Shown in pieces: positions 1 through 7,142 of a stretch of DNA of 29,619 nt. Each line of letters opens with the position of its first letter. The stretch's first letter is position 1. The position numbers and the translations under genes are program-made. Under the pieces are notes generated by a model, which was given only the letters and a program-made list of their open reading frames with translations, did no database searches and was not told where the DNA came from. This stretch comes from Ichthyosporea sp. XGB-2017a (lineage: Eukaryota > Opisthokonta > Ichthyosporea): the NCBI GenBank assembly GCA_002811675.1, contig PDIM01000042.1, positions 65,461 to 95,079 of the forward strand. Direction: 5' to 3'.

Positions 1-1
1 G

Positions 2-182
2 GAGGGGGGGTATGTGTCAAAGGGAAGAGGGGGTAACAGGTGGGGGAGGGGAGGAGGAAGAAACGAGGAGAGGAGGAGGGGAGAGGAGGAGGAGTACAGG
101 AGTGGATGGATGGGGAGGGAGGGATACAGGGAGGAGAATGAAGGAAGAAAGACTATCACAGAGGGAGGAGGAAGAAGAGGAG

Positions 183-214
<32 letters not shown>

Positions 215-825
215 GGAAGAGAGGGTGATTTCAGTGGGTCTTCTTCGTCTTCAATGTATTACACGTCTCCATATCTTTCATATCTGTCTGATTTATACGC
301 GGACAGTGCAGATGTCCTTGAACGAGCGGATGACCGCACCCGAGTTATATTTGCTGTAAGTTGAGACTTGCTTTGTTTCTTTTTTGGTTTTTTATTTTTC
401 GTTTCGTCAGAAGTGGTGTAGTTTTTTTCATTTCCTGTATTTTCTAAAAAAAAAGGAAACTTATACATGTTTATCTTTTCTCTCTTTTTTCAAATGGATC
501 TATATATCAGAAGATAGGCCGGTTTGTGAAGGCGTTTGTATCGATCGCGCACATGCTGGAGAGCACGTTATTCGCGGCGTACAACAGCTACCGGGCCATC
601 AAGAGTGTGGGGAGTCAACTAGCCACGCTGCGGAGCAACATGCGGGGGATGCTGCGGGCCAAGCTGGGGGCCCTCTGGTGGGTGGTGGGGCTGGTTGTGC
701 GGTTCCTTCGGGTGCTCGGGGTGGATGTGGAGGAGGCGTGGCGGGGTGTGGGGTGGCGGGGATCATCGTTATCATCCATGGGAGTACTGCAGGACCAAGA
801 AGAAGAAGAAGAACATGAAGATTAG
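2..825 (+). CDS. PEX13: PEX13-like peroxisomal docking protein, two exons seen, 5' partial
   Basis: Peroxin-13 sits in the peroxisomal membrane as part of the docking complex for PEX5-delivered matrix proteins. Exon 1 (2-355) stays open to the window edge without an in-frame ATG near its start, so the N-terminus probably lies outside. It encodes a Gly/Arg-rich stretch, then Tyr-rich YYTSPYLSYLSDLYAD and DDRTRVIFA. A GTAAGT donor and a CAG acceptor bound a 155-bp phase-0 intron. Exon 2 (511-825) reads KIGRFVKAFVSIAHMLESTL, then FAAYNSYRAI and a hydrophobic segment WWVVGLVVRFL. This pattern (HxxESTxFAxYNSxRA and a following membrane helix) matches the Peroxin-13 N-terminal domain as I know it. 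The product ends in an acidic EEEEEHED tail with no SH3 domain, unlike animal and fungal PEX13 but like plant forms. Identification rests on about 70 residues. Confidence 0.62.
165..223 (+). repeat. GGA/GAA purine triplet tract in exon 1
   Basis: An almost pure run of GAG, GGA and GAA triplets on the plus strand, read as Gly/Arg in the PEX13 frame and Glu in another frame. Such a tract is prone to length change; it lies in the low-complexity N-terminal part of the protein. Confidence 0.8.
304..484 (+). repeat. Source copy of dispersed PEX13 exon/intron duplication
   Basis: This 181-bp piece, with the last 52 bp of exon 1, the GTAAGT donor and most of the intron, is nearly identical to 3737-3916; the main difference is one A in a homopolymer. 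A weaker match (TGTCTGAT) continues at 285-292. Confidence 0.9.
356..510 (+). other. Spliceosomal intron of the PEX13-like gene
   Basis: Begins GTAAGT and ends ATATATCAG, is T-rich, and lies between two exons in phase 0 (GCT codon before, AAG codon after). It contains in-frame stops relative to exon 1. Nearly all of it (to 484) recurs at 3789-3916 beside gene copy B. Confidence 0.75.
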
Positions 826-868
826 TTTGGGGGAGGAGGATTAAGAAGGGGGGTGTTATTTTTGTTAT

Positions 869-1075
869 TTATTCATTGTCATGTGCTTTGAACCCGCGGG
901 AGATTTCCTTTGCTTCGAGGCAGTCTTGCTCGTTGTGTGGTTTTAGTCCATAGCTGAGCATAAAGTTTGTTACCGAGTCCCAGGAGTCTCTGATCTCCTT
1001 CCATGTTAACAGGGTGGGATCATTTTTGTCGCACACAATGGACGCGGCGTATCGCTCAACATCTCCTCCACTCAT
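869..1075 (-). CDS. Small protein of 68 aa, unknown function
   Basis: ATG at 1075 opens a 68-residue frame rich in charged residues, starting MSGGDVERYAASIVCDKNDP and containing TWKEIRDSW, NFMLSYGLKPHNEQDC and a helical EAKEISRGFKAHDNE end. There is no signal peptide or membrane segment. The composition is that of a folded small cytosolic protein rather than a random frame, and the gene sits tail-to-tail with the PEX13-like gene, 43 bp from its stop, with TTTATT (AATAAA on the minus strand) at the end. I have a vague memory of similar small eukaryotic proteins with a YGLKP motif, but cannot name a family. The neighbouring plus-strand gene begins 130 bp away, so the two probably share a divergent promoter region. 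Confidence 0.55.
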   Translation of the reverse strand: MSGGDVERYAASIVCDKNDPTLLTWKEIRDSWDSVTNFMLSYGLKPHNEQDCLEAKEISRGFKAHDNE

Positions 1076-1205
1076 GACTGACTACTTTGATTGATTTACA
1101 AAAATTAATAAAACAAAAAGTTGGCAATGCTTGAACGACAAAAAAGCAAAATGTATTAACAACAATAATAATCAGAGTAATCTGGATACAAAGAACATAA
1201 ACAAA

Positions 1206-1859
1206 ATGTCAAAGCATAAACCACACGAGGCATGGGGCAATCCTGCAGGACACATTTTAAAAAGTGCCGGCCAAAAAAGTTCAACTTTTGGTTACACCTG
1301 AATTGTTTTTGCAGAACTTTTTTTACATTTTGAACTTTTTTTTTTTTCTTGCGCTTTTTGGGGGTGCGCGGTGGTTTTTGGTGAAATAATGTTTATGGAG
1401 ATGGCGGCCCCCCGCCCCAGTGCCCAGGCCCCAGCAGGCCAGCTGTTGTTTCTGGTGTTCTCGCTTGGCTAACTTTTTGCTTTTTTGGTACGTGCTGCCG
1501 ACCTCTTTTTCTTCTCTTTTTTTATGAGGACCCGGAAGCGGAACAAAGTGCAGGACCAGCATCCAAATGGAAGCTGTTCGAAAGAGACTTTCTGGATCAT
1601 TATAACCTGCCTCATCAAGTGGAAGCTGTCAATGAGTTTGAAATTATGCAAAACGTCGGTCATTTACTAACGTCTAACCCTGATCCTACAGACGGGATAT
1701 ATAAAGGACATGCTCCAGGCTGAGTTGGTTGAGAGGCATAGACCATTTCTTACTTTATTACGTGCCTCAGAACACAAGTATAAAAGGAATAAAGCTGCGC
1801 CCGTTGTATTATGGGAATGCTCACAACACCCACCATACGGACAAGCAATTCCAATCTAG
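1206..1859 (+). CDS. Probable multi-exon gene, unknown function
   Basis: Several coding-like segments follow each other in different frames. From ATG 1206 the frame reads MSKHKPHEAWGNPAGHILKS and stops at 1299. A GC-rich stretch around 1347-1455 (frame of ATG 1389) reads FWGCAVVFGEIMFMEMAAP, possibly a membrane helix. A pyrimidine-rich tract ending TATGAG at 1528 is followed by a charged segment including KWKLFERDFLDHYNLPHQ (1529 to about 1654). TACTAAC (1664-1670) and CTACAG (1686-1691) look like a branch point and acceptor for a last exon, 1692-1859, reading TGYIKDMLQAELVERH and ending PPYGQAIPI before TAG. Frame choice agrees with a phase-0 junction near 1654, but that intron would be only 37 nt, so the donors are uncertain. 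I recognise no family. Segments may also belong to more than one gene. Confidence 0.4.
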
Positions 1860-2010
1860 TTTTCCTAGTTCCCGTATATAACAACATATTTGGCCACCTT
1901 CATATCTACGTGGGACTTTGGTGAGGCAATTTAGATGTCTTTATTGGCTTATAAACGATAGAAAATGAGTAAACCTTGGAACGGTACCGAAGTCAGAGCT
2001 ATCGCGCACC

Positions 2011-2862
2011 TTATGCGAGAAGGAGAAGTGAAGCAGGGGCAAAGAGGGACAAGAAGAGGGATGCCACTGTTGTGGTGGCACTGTTGGGTCCCCCTGTGCT
2101 GCTACTGGTACTGGTGGCAGTTGGGATAATGGTGGAAGTGGTGGTGGGGGTGTTATCCTTGAAAGAGGTGTTATATGATGTCCTCCAGAGGATGGCCTGT
2201 GTCCCATTCACCATAAGAGAAGGGCAGCCTCCCTTGGGAAAAAAGTTAAGCCCATGTCTAGGGGATTCGTTGTTGAGTGACATTGTGAAGGATATTTGAT
2301 TGAGGTCGGAATGGTCTACAAAAGGAGTGGCATTAAAGCTGTCAATAAACCCAAAAATAGAGGAGACTGTTATCTTACCGCTCCCACTGGCAGAGGAGTT
2401 GGATTTTGAGCCCTGTGGAGTATTGATGGTTTCATTTCCAACTACTCCGGTATAGAAGGTACTGGAAGAGAAAATGTATCCACCAGCGGAGGAGGAGTTC
2501 TGATGAATAGCGGCAGTCACGTTGACGTCAATATGGCCTCTGCACTCGGTCTTGTCCTTGCAAGAATCCTTTTCAATATCCACACTGATGGTGTCCAGGA
2601 CACCGTTTTCGTTCAGGCCAGTGATGTCCTGCATCTGTTCATCAAGCCACACATCGTTCTCGATAGACTGCAGGTCAATCCGCCAAACTTTCTGCCCCTC
2701 ACTGTTCACTTCACTAAATGCGCTGGCACAGCCAATACCCACACTGTAGAGGCGGTCGTTCATGACGGGTACTTTATCGGCAGACACGCCTGAAACTGCT
2801 GTAATGCATAGCACCACCACTGAGGCGAGTGCAGAAATGGCGATTAATGATCTAGCGGGCAT
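2011..2862 (-). CDS. Secreted GPI-type four-cysteine protein, copy A
   Basis: A 283-residue protein of a family I do not recognise, here called the cluster family. An N-terminal signal peptide (MPARSLIAISALASVVVLCI) is followed by a mature region with four conserved cysteines in SVGIGCAS, DSCKDKTECRG and FPKGGCPSL. Shared blocks include VGNETINTPQG and SFNATPFVDHSDLNQISF. Several N-glycosylation sequons (NVT, NSS, NET, NAT, NES, NGT) are present. A Ser/Thr-rich stalk ends in small residues (STGGPNSATTT) and a hydrophobic tail LFLSLFAPASLLLLA, the layout of a GPI-anchor signal. The ATG at 2862 directly precedes the signal peptide. A TATA-like box lies about 190 bp upstream and AATAAA (minus strand, 1938-1943) lies about 70 bp past the stop. 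Presumed surface protein; function unknown. Confidence 0.82.
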   Translation of the reverse strand: MPARSLIAISALASVVVLCITAVSGVSADKVPVMNDRLYSVGIGCASAFSEVNSEGQKVWRIDLQSIENDVWLDEQMQDITGLNENGVLDTISVDIEKDSCKDKTECRGHIDVNVTAAIHQNSSSAGGYIFSSSTFYTGVVGNETINTPQGSKSNSSASGSGKITVSSIFGFIDSFNATPFVDHSDLNQISFTMSLNNESPRHGLNFFPKGGCPSLMVNGTQAILWRTSYNTSFKDNTPTTTSTIIPTATSTSSSTGGPNSATTTVASLFLSLFAPASLLLLA

Positions 2863-3050
2863 TATAAGTTTAAGTCTTTTTAAGTACCGCTAATATAATA
2901 CGATCTTTAAGTTGTGGAGTTTAGTATTTTTTTTTAAAAAAAAGAAAAATCTAAATCAACTCTTCTTCAACTCTTTGTAAATCTTCAATGGAAATTAAAA
3001 ACGTGTTTGTTGCAAAGGGGAAAGGCAGAGGCAGCTCTACCTTTGTCATT

Positions 3051-3058
3051 AATTTATA
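3051..3058 (-). promoter_or_regulatory. TATA-like box of copy A
   Basis: Reads TATAAATT on the minus strand, about 190 bp upstream of the copy A ATG. Copy B has TATAAAAT at the matching place. Just upstream (3074-3087) is CACATGTCCAGCTG on the minus strand, two adjoining E-box-like CANNTG sites. Confidence 0.5.
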
Positions 3059-3093
3059 ATGAAATGGTTATATCAGCTGGACATGTGCAAGAT

Positions 3094-3725
3094 TAGTCTT
3101 GTCCTGCCACAGACAATATAATTGAGCGAAGCGCAGCGTAGCGTTTTTCTCTCATCAGCTCAGGCCCTTTTTGACGGTCAATTTTTTCGAGGATATATGA
3201 TAAATGCAGCCTTCTGATTGGATAAAACCCCCATCCCCCAAAATTATGCTTCTCAGAACTGAATCCCTTACACAAGCTTCGCTCGTCCACACTTGCTGTG
3301 AGTAGCTATTTTATTTATAATAACTGGGAAAAATATCCTCGACAAAAGATAAAAGGGAATGTGGATTACCGCTTTAGGGATGCTCCCTGCCGGGTGGGGC
3401 TATGAGCCTATGGGTAATAAATCACTACATAGCTATAAGCTATAACGCACGCAGCTAGCGTTACGTCTGCTCAAGCAACTTAGCAATATATCAGGCTCTG
3501 CAAGGAGCAGTAGTTTTTGTCTTGGGGCATTATGGTTACAGTAAACAGTGTATTTTGAAACAGAAAAAACCATGGAATAGTAACTACATAATACTGTAAC
3601 TTTTCGGGTATAGTTCGAATGTTAGACATTCTCAGTTAACTATAAAAGGCACCCCAGTTGCTAGAAAAGGCAATAATAATGGGCGATAGCCAATGGGGAT
3701 GCAATTAATTGTGGGGATTATTGTT
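3094..3725. other. Intergenic region between copies A and B
   Basis: No convincing coding frame. It holds a short direct array GCGAAGCGCAGCGTAGCG (about 3125-3142), a piece homologous to 5131-5160, and a TATAAAAGG box at 3641 that points toward the captured PEX13 fragment. Confidence 0.6.
3641..3648 (+). promoter_or_regulatory. TATA box facing the captured PEX13 fragment
   Basis: TATAAAAG on the plus strand, the same octamer seen upstream of copy D and the YbjQ gene. It lies 85 bp before ATG 3726, which opens the frame of the duplicated PEX13 exon end. No recognised full gene follows, so it may be a relic, or drive a chimeric or antisense transcript into copy B. Confidence 0.45.
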
Positions 3726-3736
3726 ATGTCTGATAT

Positions 3737-3916
3737 CAGTGCAGATGTCCTTGAACGAGCGGATGACCGCACCCGAGTTATATTTGCTGTAAGTTGAGAC
3801 TTGCTTTGTTTCTTTTTTGGTTTTTTATTTTTCGTTTCGTCAGAAGTGGTGTAGTTTTTTTCATTTCCTGTATTTTCTAAAAAAAAGGAAACTTACACAT
3901 GTTTATCTTTTCTCTC
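3737..3916 (+). pseudogene. Captured PEX13 fragment: exon end plus intron start
   Basis: A near-perfect copy of 304-484 placed about 60 bp from the end of copy B. It keeps the donor GTAAGT but not the second exon: after 3916 the sequence changes to A-rich DNA and by 3974 it is the copy B block. Relative to the left-hand locus, about 1.5 kb (485-1973) is missing between the two pieces. ATG 3726 happens to open the PEX13 frame (MSDISADVLERADDRTRVIFA split at the donor). Best read as a non-functional by-product of the duplication. Confidence 0.85.
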
Positions 3917-4015
3917 GGAAAAAAATAATGACGTCGATGGGGTACAAAGGCATTTATGAATCATGGGGAATTCTCGAACCTTGGAATGGTACCGAAGTCA
4001 GAGCTATCGCGCACC

Positions 4016-4868
4016 TTATGCGAGAAGGAGAAGTGAAGCAGGGGCAAAGAGGGACAAGAAGAGGGATGCCACTGTTGTGGTGGCACTGTTGGGTCCCCCT
4101 GTGCTGCTACTGGTACTGGTGGCAGTTGGGATAATGGTGGAAGTGGTGGTGGGGGTGTTATCCTTGAAAGAGGCGTTATATGATGTCCTCCAGAGGATGG
4201 CCTGTTTTCCATTCACCATCAGAGAAGGGCACCCTCCCTTGGGAAAAAAGTTGCGCCCATGTCTGGGGGATTCGTTGTTGAGTGACGTTGTGAAGGATAT
4301 TTGATTAAAGTCGGAATGGTCTACAAAAGGAGTGGCGTTAAAGCTGTCAGTAAACTCAAAAAAAGAGGGGCCTATCAACATCTTACCTTTGGGAGAGGAG
4401 GTGGATTTTGTGCCCCTTGGAGTATTGATGGTTTCATTTCCAACTACTCCGGTATAGAAGACACTGGAAGAGCAAATGTATCCATCAACGGAGCCTCGAG
4501 GAGTTCTGATGAATAGCGGCAGTCACGTTGACGTCAATATGGCCTCTGCACTCGGCCTTGTCCTTGCAAGAATCCTTTTCAATATCCACACTGATGGTGT
4601 CCAGGACACCGTTTTCGTTCACGCCAGTGAAGTCCTGCATCTGTTCATCAAGCTACACATCGTTCTTGATAGACTGCAGGTCAATCCTCCAAGCTTTCTG
4701 CTCCTCACTGTCCACTTCACTAACTCTACTGGCACAGCCAATACCCACACTGTAGATGCGGTCGTTCATGACGGGTACTTTATTGGCAGACACACCTGAA
4801 ACTGCTGTAATGCATAGCACCACCACTGAGGCGAGTGCAGAAATGGCGATTAATGATCTAGCGGGCAT
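4016..4868 (-). pseudogene. Secreted GPI-type four-cysteine protein, copy B, broken
   Basis: Nearly identical to copy A from signal peptide (MPARSLIAISALASVVVLCI at 4868) to GPI tail, but disrupted twice. The Trp codon in the NDVWLDEQ block of copy A has become TAG (4651-4653), leaving a 71-residue product. Further on, near 4485-4500, four extra bases around CTCGAGG shift the frame within the QNSSS block. Downstream the C-terminal half stays open and well conserved (SFNATPFVDHSDFNQISF, FFPKGGCPSL, GPI tail), with an in-frame loss of one codon in the Ser-rich part. High similarity with few lesions points to a recent duplication and recent loss. Confidence 0.85.
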
Positions 4869-5052
4869 TATAAGTTTAAGTCTTCTTAAGTACCGCTAAT
4901 ACGATCTTTAAGTTGTTGCGTTTAGTATATTTTTTTAAAAAAAAGAAGAAAAATCTAATCTACTCTTCTTCAACTCTTTGTAAATCTTCAATGAAAATTA
5001 AAAAAGTGTTCGTTGAAAGGGGGAAGTGAATCGAAGAGGCTCTACCTTTGTC

Positions 5053-5060
5053 ATTTTATA
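5053..5060 (-). promoter_or_regulatory. TATA-like box of copy B
   Basis: TATAAAAT on the minus strand, about 190 bp upstream of the copy B ATG, with the same CACATGTCCAGCTG element 14 bp farther upstream (5074-5087). Confidence 0.45.
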
Positions 5061-5093
5061 ATGAAATGGTTATCAGCTGGACATGTGCAAGAA

Positions 5094-5506
5094 CAGCTAT
5101 AATATTTGTAGTCTGCGAATTACACACTACAGTAACTGGGAAAAATATCCTCGATAAATACGACTAAGACTGTGTTTCAGCGATGCCCTTCTGATTGACG
5201 TCTTTGTGTGAGTCTTTGTACTTGGAATATCTTGCTGCTTGGAAGGAATGGGTACGTGAGGGCCAATTCCCCAGTGATATGCTGTCGATGTGCATATACG
5301 TTTAGAAGTATTCTCATGAACTAGGATACAGTCTGAGATGAAAGTCTTTCGTTTTAGGGACCTACCATTTATTGACTGATTGGACTGATGTCTGACCCGC
5401 GCTACACATCAAAATTAATTCTTATAGTCTATCATCTTTGAGCCTTTATTATTAACAGGTTGCACTCAATTATAGAACAACAGCCAACTTTCTTTTGTTG
5501 TTGTAT
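5094..5506. other. Intergenic region between copies B and C
   Basis: No gene seen. Contains the resumed duplication match near 5131-5160 and, at 5445-5450, TTTATT, an AATAAA signal for copy C on the minus strand. Confidence 0.55.
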
Positions 5507-6310
5507 TTATGCAAAAAGAACAAGAAATGAGGTCGGGACAAACAGTGACAAAAAGAGCGAGACTGCTGTGGAGTCCGCACTATTCGCATTATTGGGCGGA
5601 CCTGTACTGGGACTGGAAGTGGTAGCTTGCATCTTCCCGAGGATAACCTGCGTTCCATTAGTCACTAAAGAAGAGCAGCCTCCTTTCGGAAAGGAAATGG
5701 GCCCAAGTATGGGGAGTTTGTCGTTGAGTGACACTTTGAAGAATATTTCATTGAGATTCGAAAGGTCAAGAAAAGGAGTTGAGTTGAAGGACTTAATGAA
5801 ATCAAATGCAGACATGGCGGATACTTCGGCGCCGTCCATTTCATAGATGTACAGTGTACCGGACCGTGCTGGATTCATTGTTTCATTCCCAACTGTACCA
5901 GAGATGGATTCAGTAGTAGCGAAAACATAGTCGAAGTCGGAGGACCACCGATGATGCATGTAACTGCTCAAGTTGATATCAATATGCCCTCTACACTCGG
6001 CCTTGTCCTTGCACGAATTCTTTTCAATGTACACACTGATGGTCTCAGTGATATTCTCTGTGGTTACACCAGCGATACTTGGCAGAGGTACATTGAACCA
6101 TACGTCATCAACGATTTCATGCAAGTCAATCTTCAAATTTGATCTTCCTTCACTGTCCACTTCACTATAGGCGGGTGCACATCCGACACCCACACTGTAG
6201 GAGCGGTCCTGCACGATTGGTACCTTATTCCCAGACTCCCCTGGTGCTGCTGCCACATGCATCGCCGTGGAAATGAGTAGAGTAATGGTGATTAAGGATT
6301 TAGCGGTCAT
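5507..6310 (-). CDS. Secreted GPI-type four-cysteine protein, copy C
   Basis: A 267-residue intact member. The signal peptide MTAKSLITITLLISTAMHVA precedes a mature start at about APGESGNKVPIVQDRS. The four cysteines are in SVGVGCAPAYSEVDSEG, KNSCKDKAECRGHIDINL and FPKGGCSSL. Shared blocks are ISGTVGNETMNP, SFNSTPFLDLSNLNEIFF and NGTQVIL. The Ser/Thr stalk is shorter than in A and ends in SADSTAVSLFLSLFVPTSFL, a GPI-type tail. Copies C and D share AAPG(E/K)S and VGNETMNP features that A and B lack, so they form a separate branch. A strong TATAAAAAG lies about 165 bp upstream of the ATG and AATAAA about 60 bp downstream of the stop. The surface location is inferred; function is unknown. Confidence 0.82.
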   Translation of the reverse strand: MTAKSLITITLLISTAMHVAAAPGESGNKVPIVQDRSYSVGVGCAPAYSEVDSEGRSNLKIDLHEIVDDVWFNVPLPSIAGVTTENITETISVYIEKNSCKDKAECRGHIDINLSSYMHHRWSSDFDYVFATTESISGTVGNETMNPARSGTLYIYEMDGAEVSAMSAFDFIKSFNSTPFLDLSNLNEIFFKVSLNDKLPILGPISFPKGGCSSLVTNGTQVILGKMQATTSSPSTGPPNNANSADSTAVSLFLSLFVPTSFLVLFA

Positions 6311-6470
6311 GATAAATTACTTAAGCTCGAGCTAAATTATTTTGTGTTCTCTTCTCTTTTGTTATTCTTCCAAAGAATCAAAATCTCAAAGTTGTTGAGT
6401 TTAAATAAGCTTTCTTTTTTCGGTTGCTTTTGATTGTGCAGTAGAGCAGTTCTGTACGTGTGCTGGACCC

Positions 6471-6479
6471 CTTTTTATA
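6471..6479 (-). promoter_or_regulatory. TATA box of copy C
   Basis: GTATAAAAAGGG context on the minus strand, about 165 bp upstream of the ATG at 6310. Spacing is almost the same as at copy D. Confidence 0.6.
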
Positions 6480-6610
6480 CTCCCGCGAGTTTTGTTGCCC
6501 TGTGCGAAACAGAGAGTGTCTTAATATCACAAGGTGGTCCATCAATATAAGAATCTAAATGCCTATATCAGTAATTATTTGATAACTGAATGGGGTCTGG
6601 GAATGCTCAC

Positions 6611-6628
6611 AAAAGTGAGCTCACTTTT
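6611..6628. repeat. 18-bp perfect palindrome upstream of copy C
   Basis: AAAAGTGAGCTCACTTTT reads the same on both strands. It lies about 135 bp upstream of the copy C TATA box and could be a dimeric regulator site; this role is inference. Confidence 0.6.
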
Positions 6629-6801
6629 TCGAAACTCCTATCTGATTGGATAAGCCCTGAATAACAGTCCACCATTGGTCAGATCCTGAATAAAAGTGCC
6701 CAAATAAAGTGGAACATAGAGAAGTTGCATACCAAATAAAGTGAAACAAGGACAAGTTGCATAATTGAGAATTTTGTTCCCTTTATTATTGTTCAAGTGA
6801 A

Positions 6802-6982
6802 GAGGGGAGACTTTCAGAGACAGGTCCGTTGTTGAAATACAATTCCGATAGCAATCAACGCTGTGAGAAACCATGCACGTTATAATTCGCGTCATCGCGT
6901 GAGGAGGGGAGACTTGCAGAGAGAAGTCTGTTGTTGAAATACAATTCTGATAGCAATCAATGTTGTGAAACACCATGCATGT
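6802..6982. repeat. Two 79-bp direct repeats, period 102 bp
   Basis: Copies at 6802-6880 and 6904-6982 share GAGGGGAGACTT at the start, TTGTTGAAATACAATTC in the middle and CCATGCA(C/T)GT at the end, with scattered differences. They lie in the gap between copies C and D. A minus-strand frame (6994-6638) crosses both, because 102 is a multiple of three, but it has no other coding features. Confidence 0.8.
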
Positions 6983-7142
6983 GGGTGTTTGCATGGCAGG
7001 GAAAGGCTCGCATAAAATCCCTCACCATTCAAGTACTTCATCTTTGGCGCTTTACTATCAATAGAACTTCTTTTATTTATAAATTAAACTTTCTTTTGAC
7101 ACACTCTTCGCGCATTTATTTCTCATTCTTTTGTTAATGTAC

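Larger units (their letters stand above)
1974..3093. repeat. Duplicated block, copy A side
   Basis: About 1.1 kb covering the whole of gene copy A, its 5' leader and TATA-like box, nearly identical to 3974-5093. It begins at CCTTGGAA(C/T)GGTACCGAAG and runs through CAGCTGGACATGTGCAAGA. Similarity resumes after about 200 bp at TAACTGGGAAAAATATCCTC (about 3321 and 5135), so the original duplication was longer and one side gained or lost DNA. Confidence 0.88.
3974..5093. repeat. Duplicated block, copy B side
   Basis: Matches 1974-3093. Includes all of gene copy B plus leader and TATA-like box, but not the minus-strand AATAAA that lies just outside the block at copy A. Confidence 0.88.

Noticed and set aside
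384-818. 144-codon plus-strand frame
   Set aside because: It crosses the PEX13 intron and exon 2 in the wrong frame; its first part recurs at 3817 only because the intron is duplicated.
1323-1663. Minus-strand frames opposite the multi-exon gene
   Set aside because: Composition is Lys/Ser runs from T-rich tracts; the plus strand gives the more protein-like reading and splice signals.
1779-1787. TATAAAAGG as a promoter
   Set aside because: It falls in a probable exon (HKYKRN) and faces the 3' end of copy A, so there is no gene for it to serve.
1976-2299. Plus-strand frames antisense to the GPI family (also at 3963, 5460, 7131)
   Set aside because: They are antisense shadows of the conserved, glycosylated, signal-bearing proteins and recur only because the genes do.
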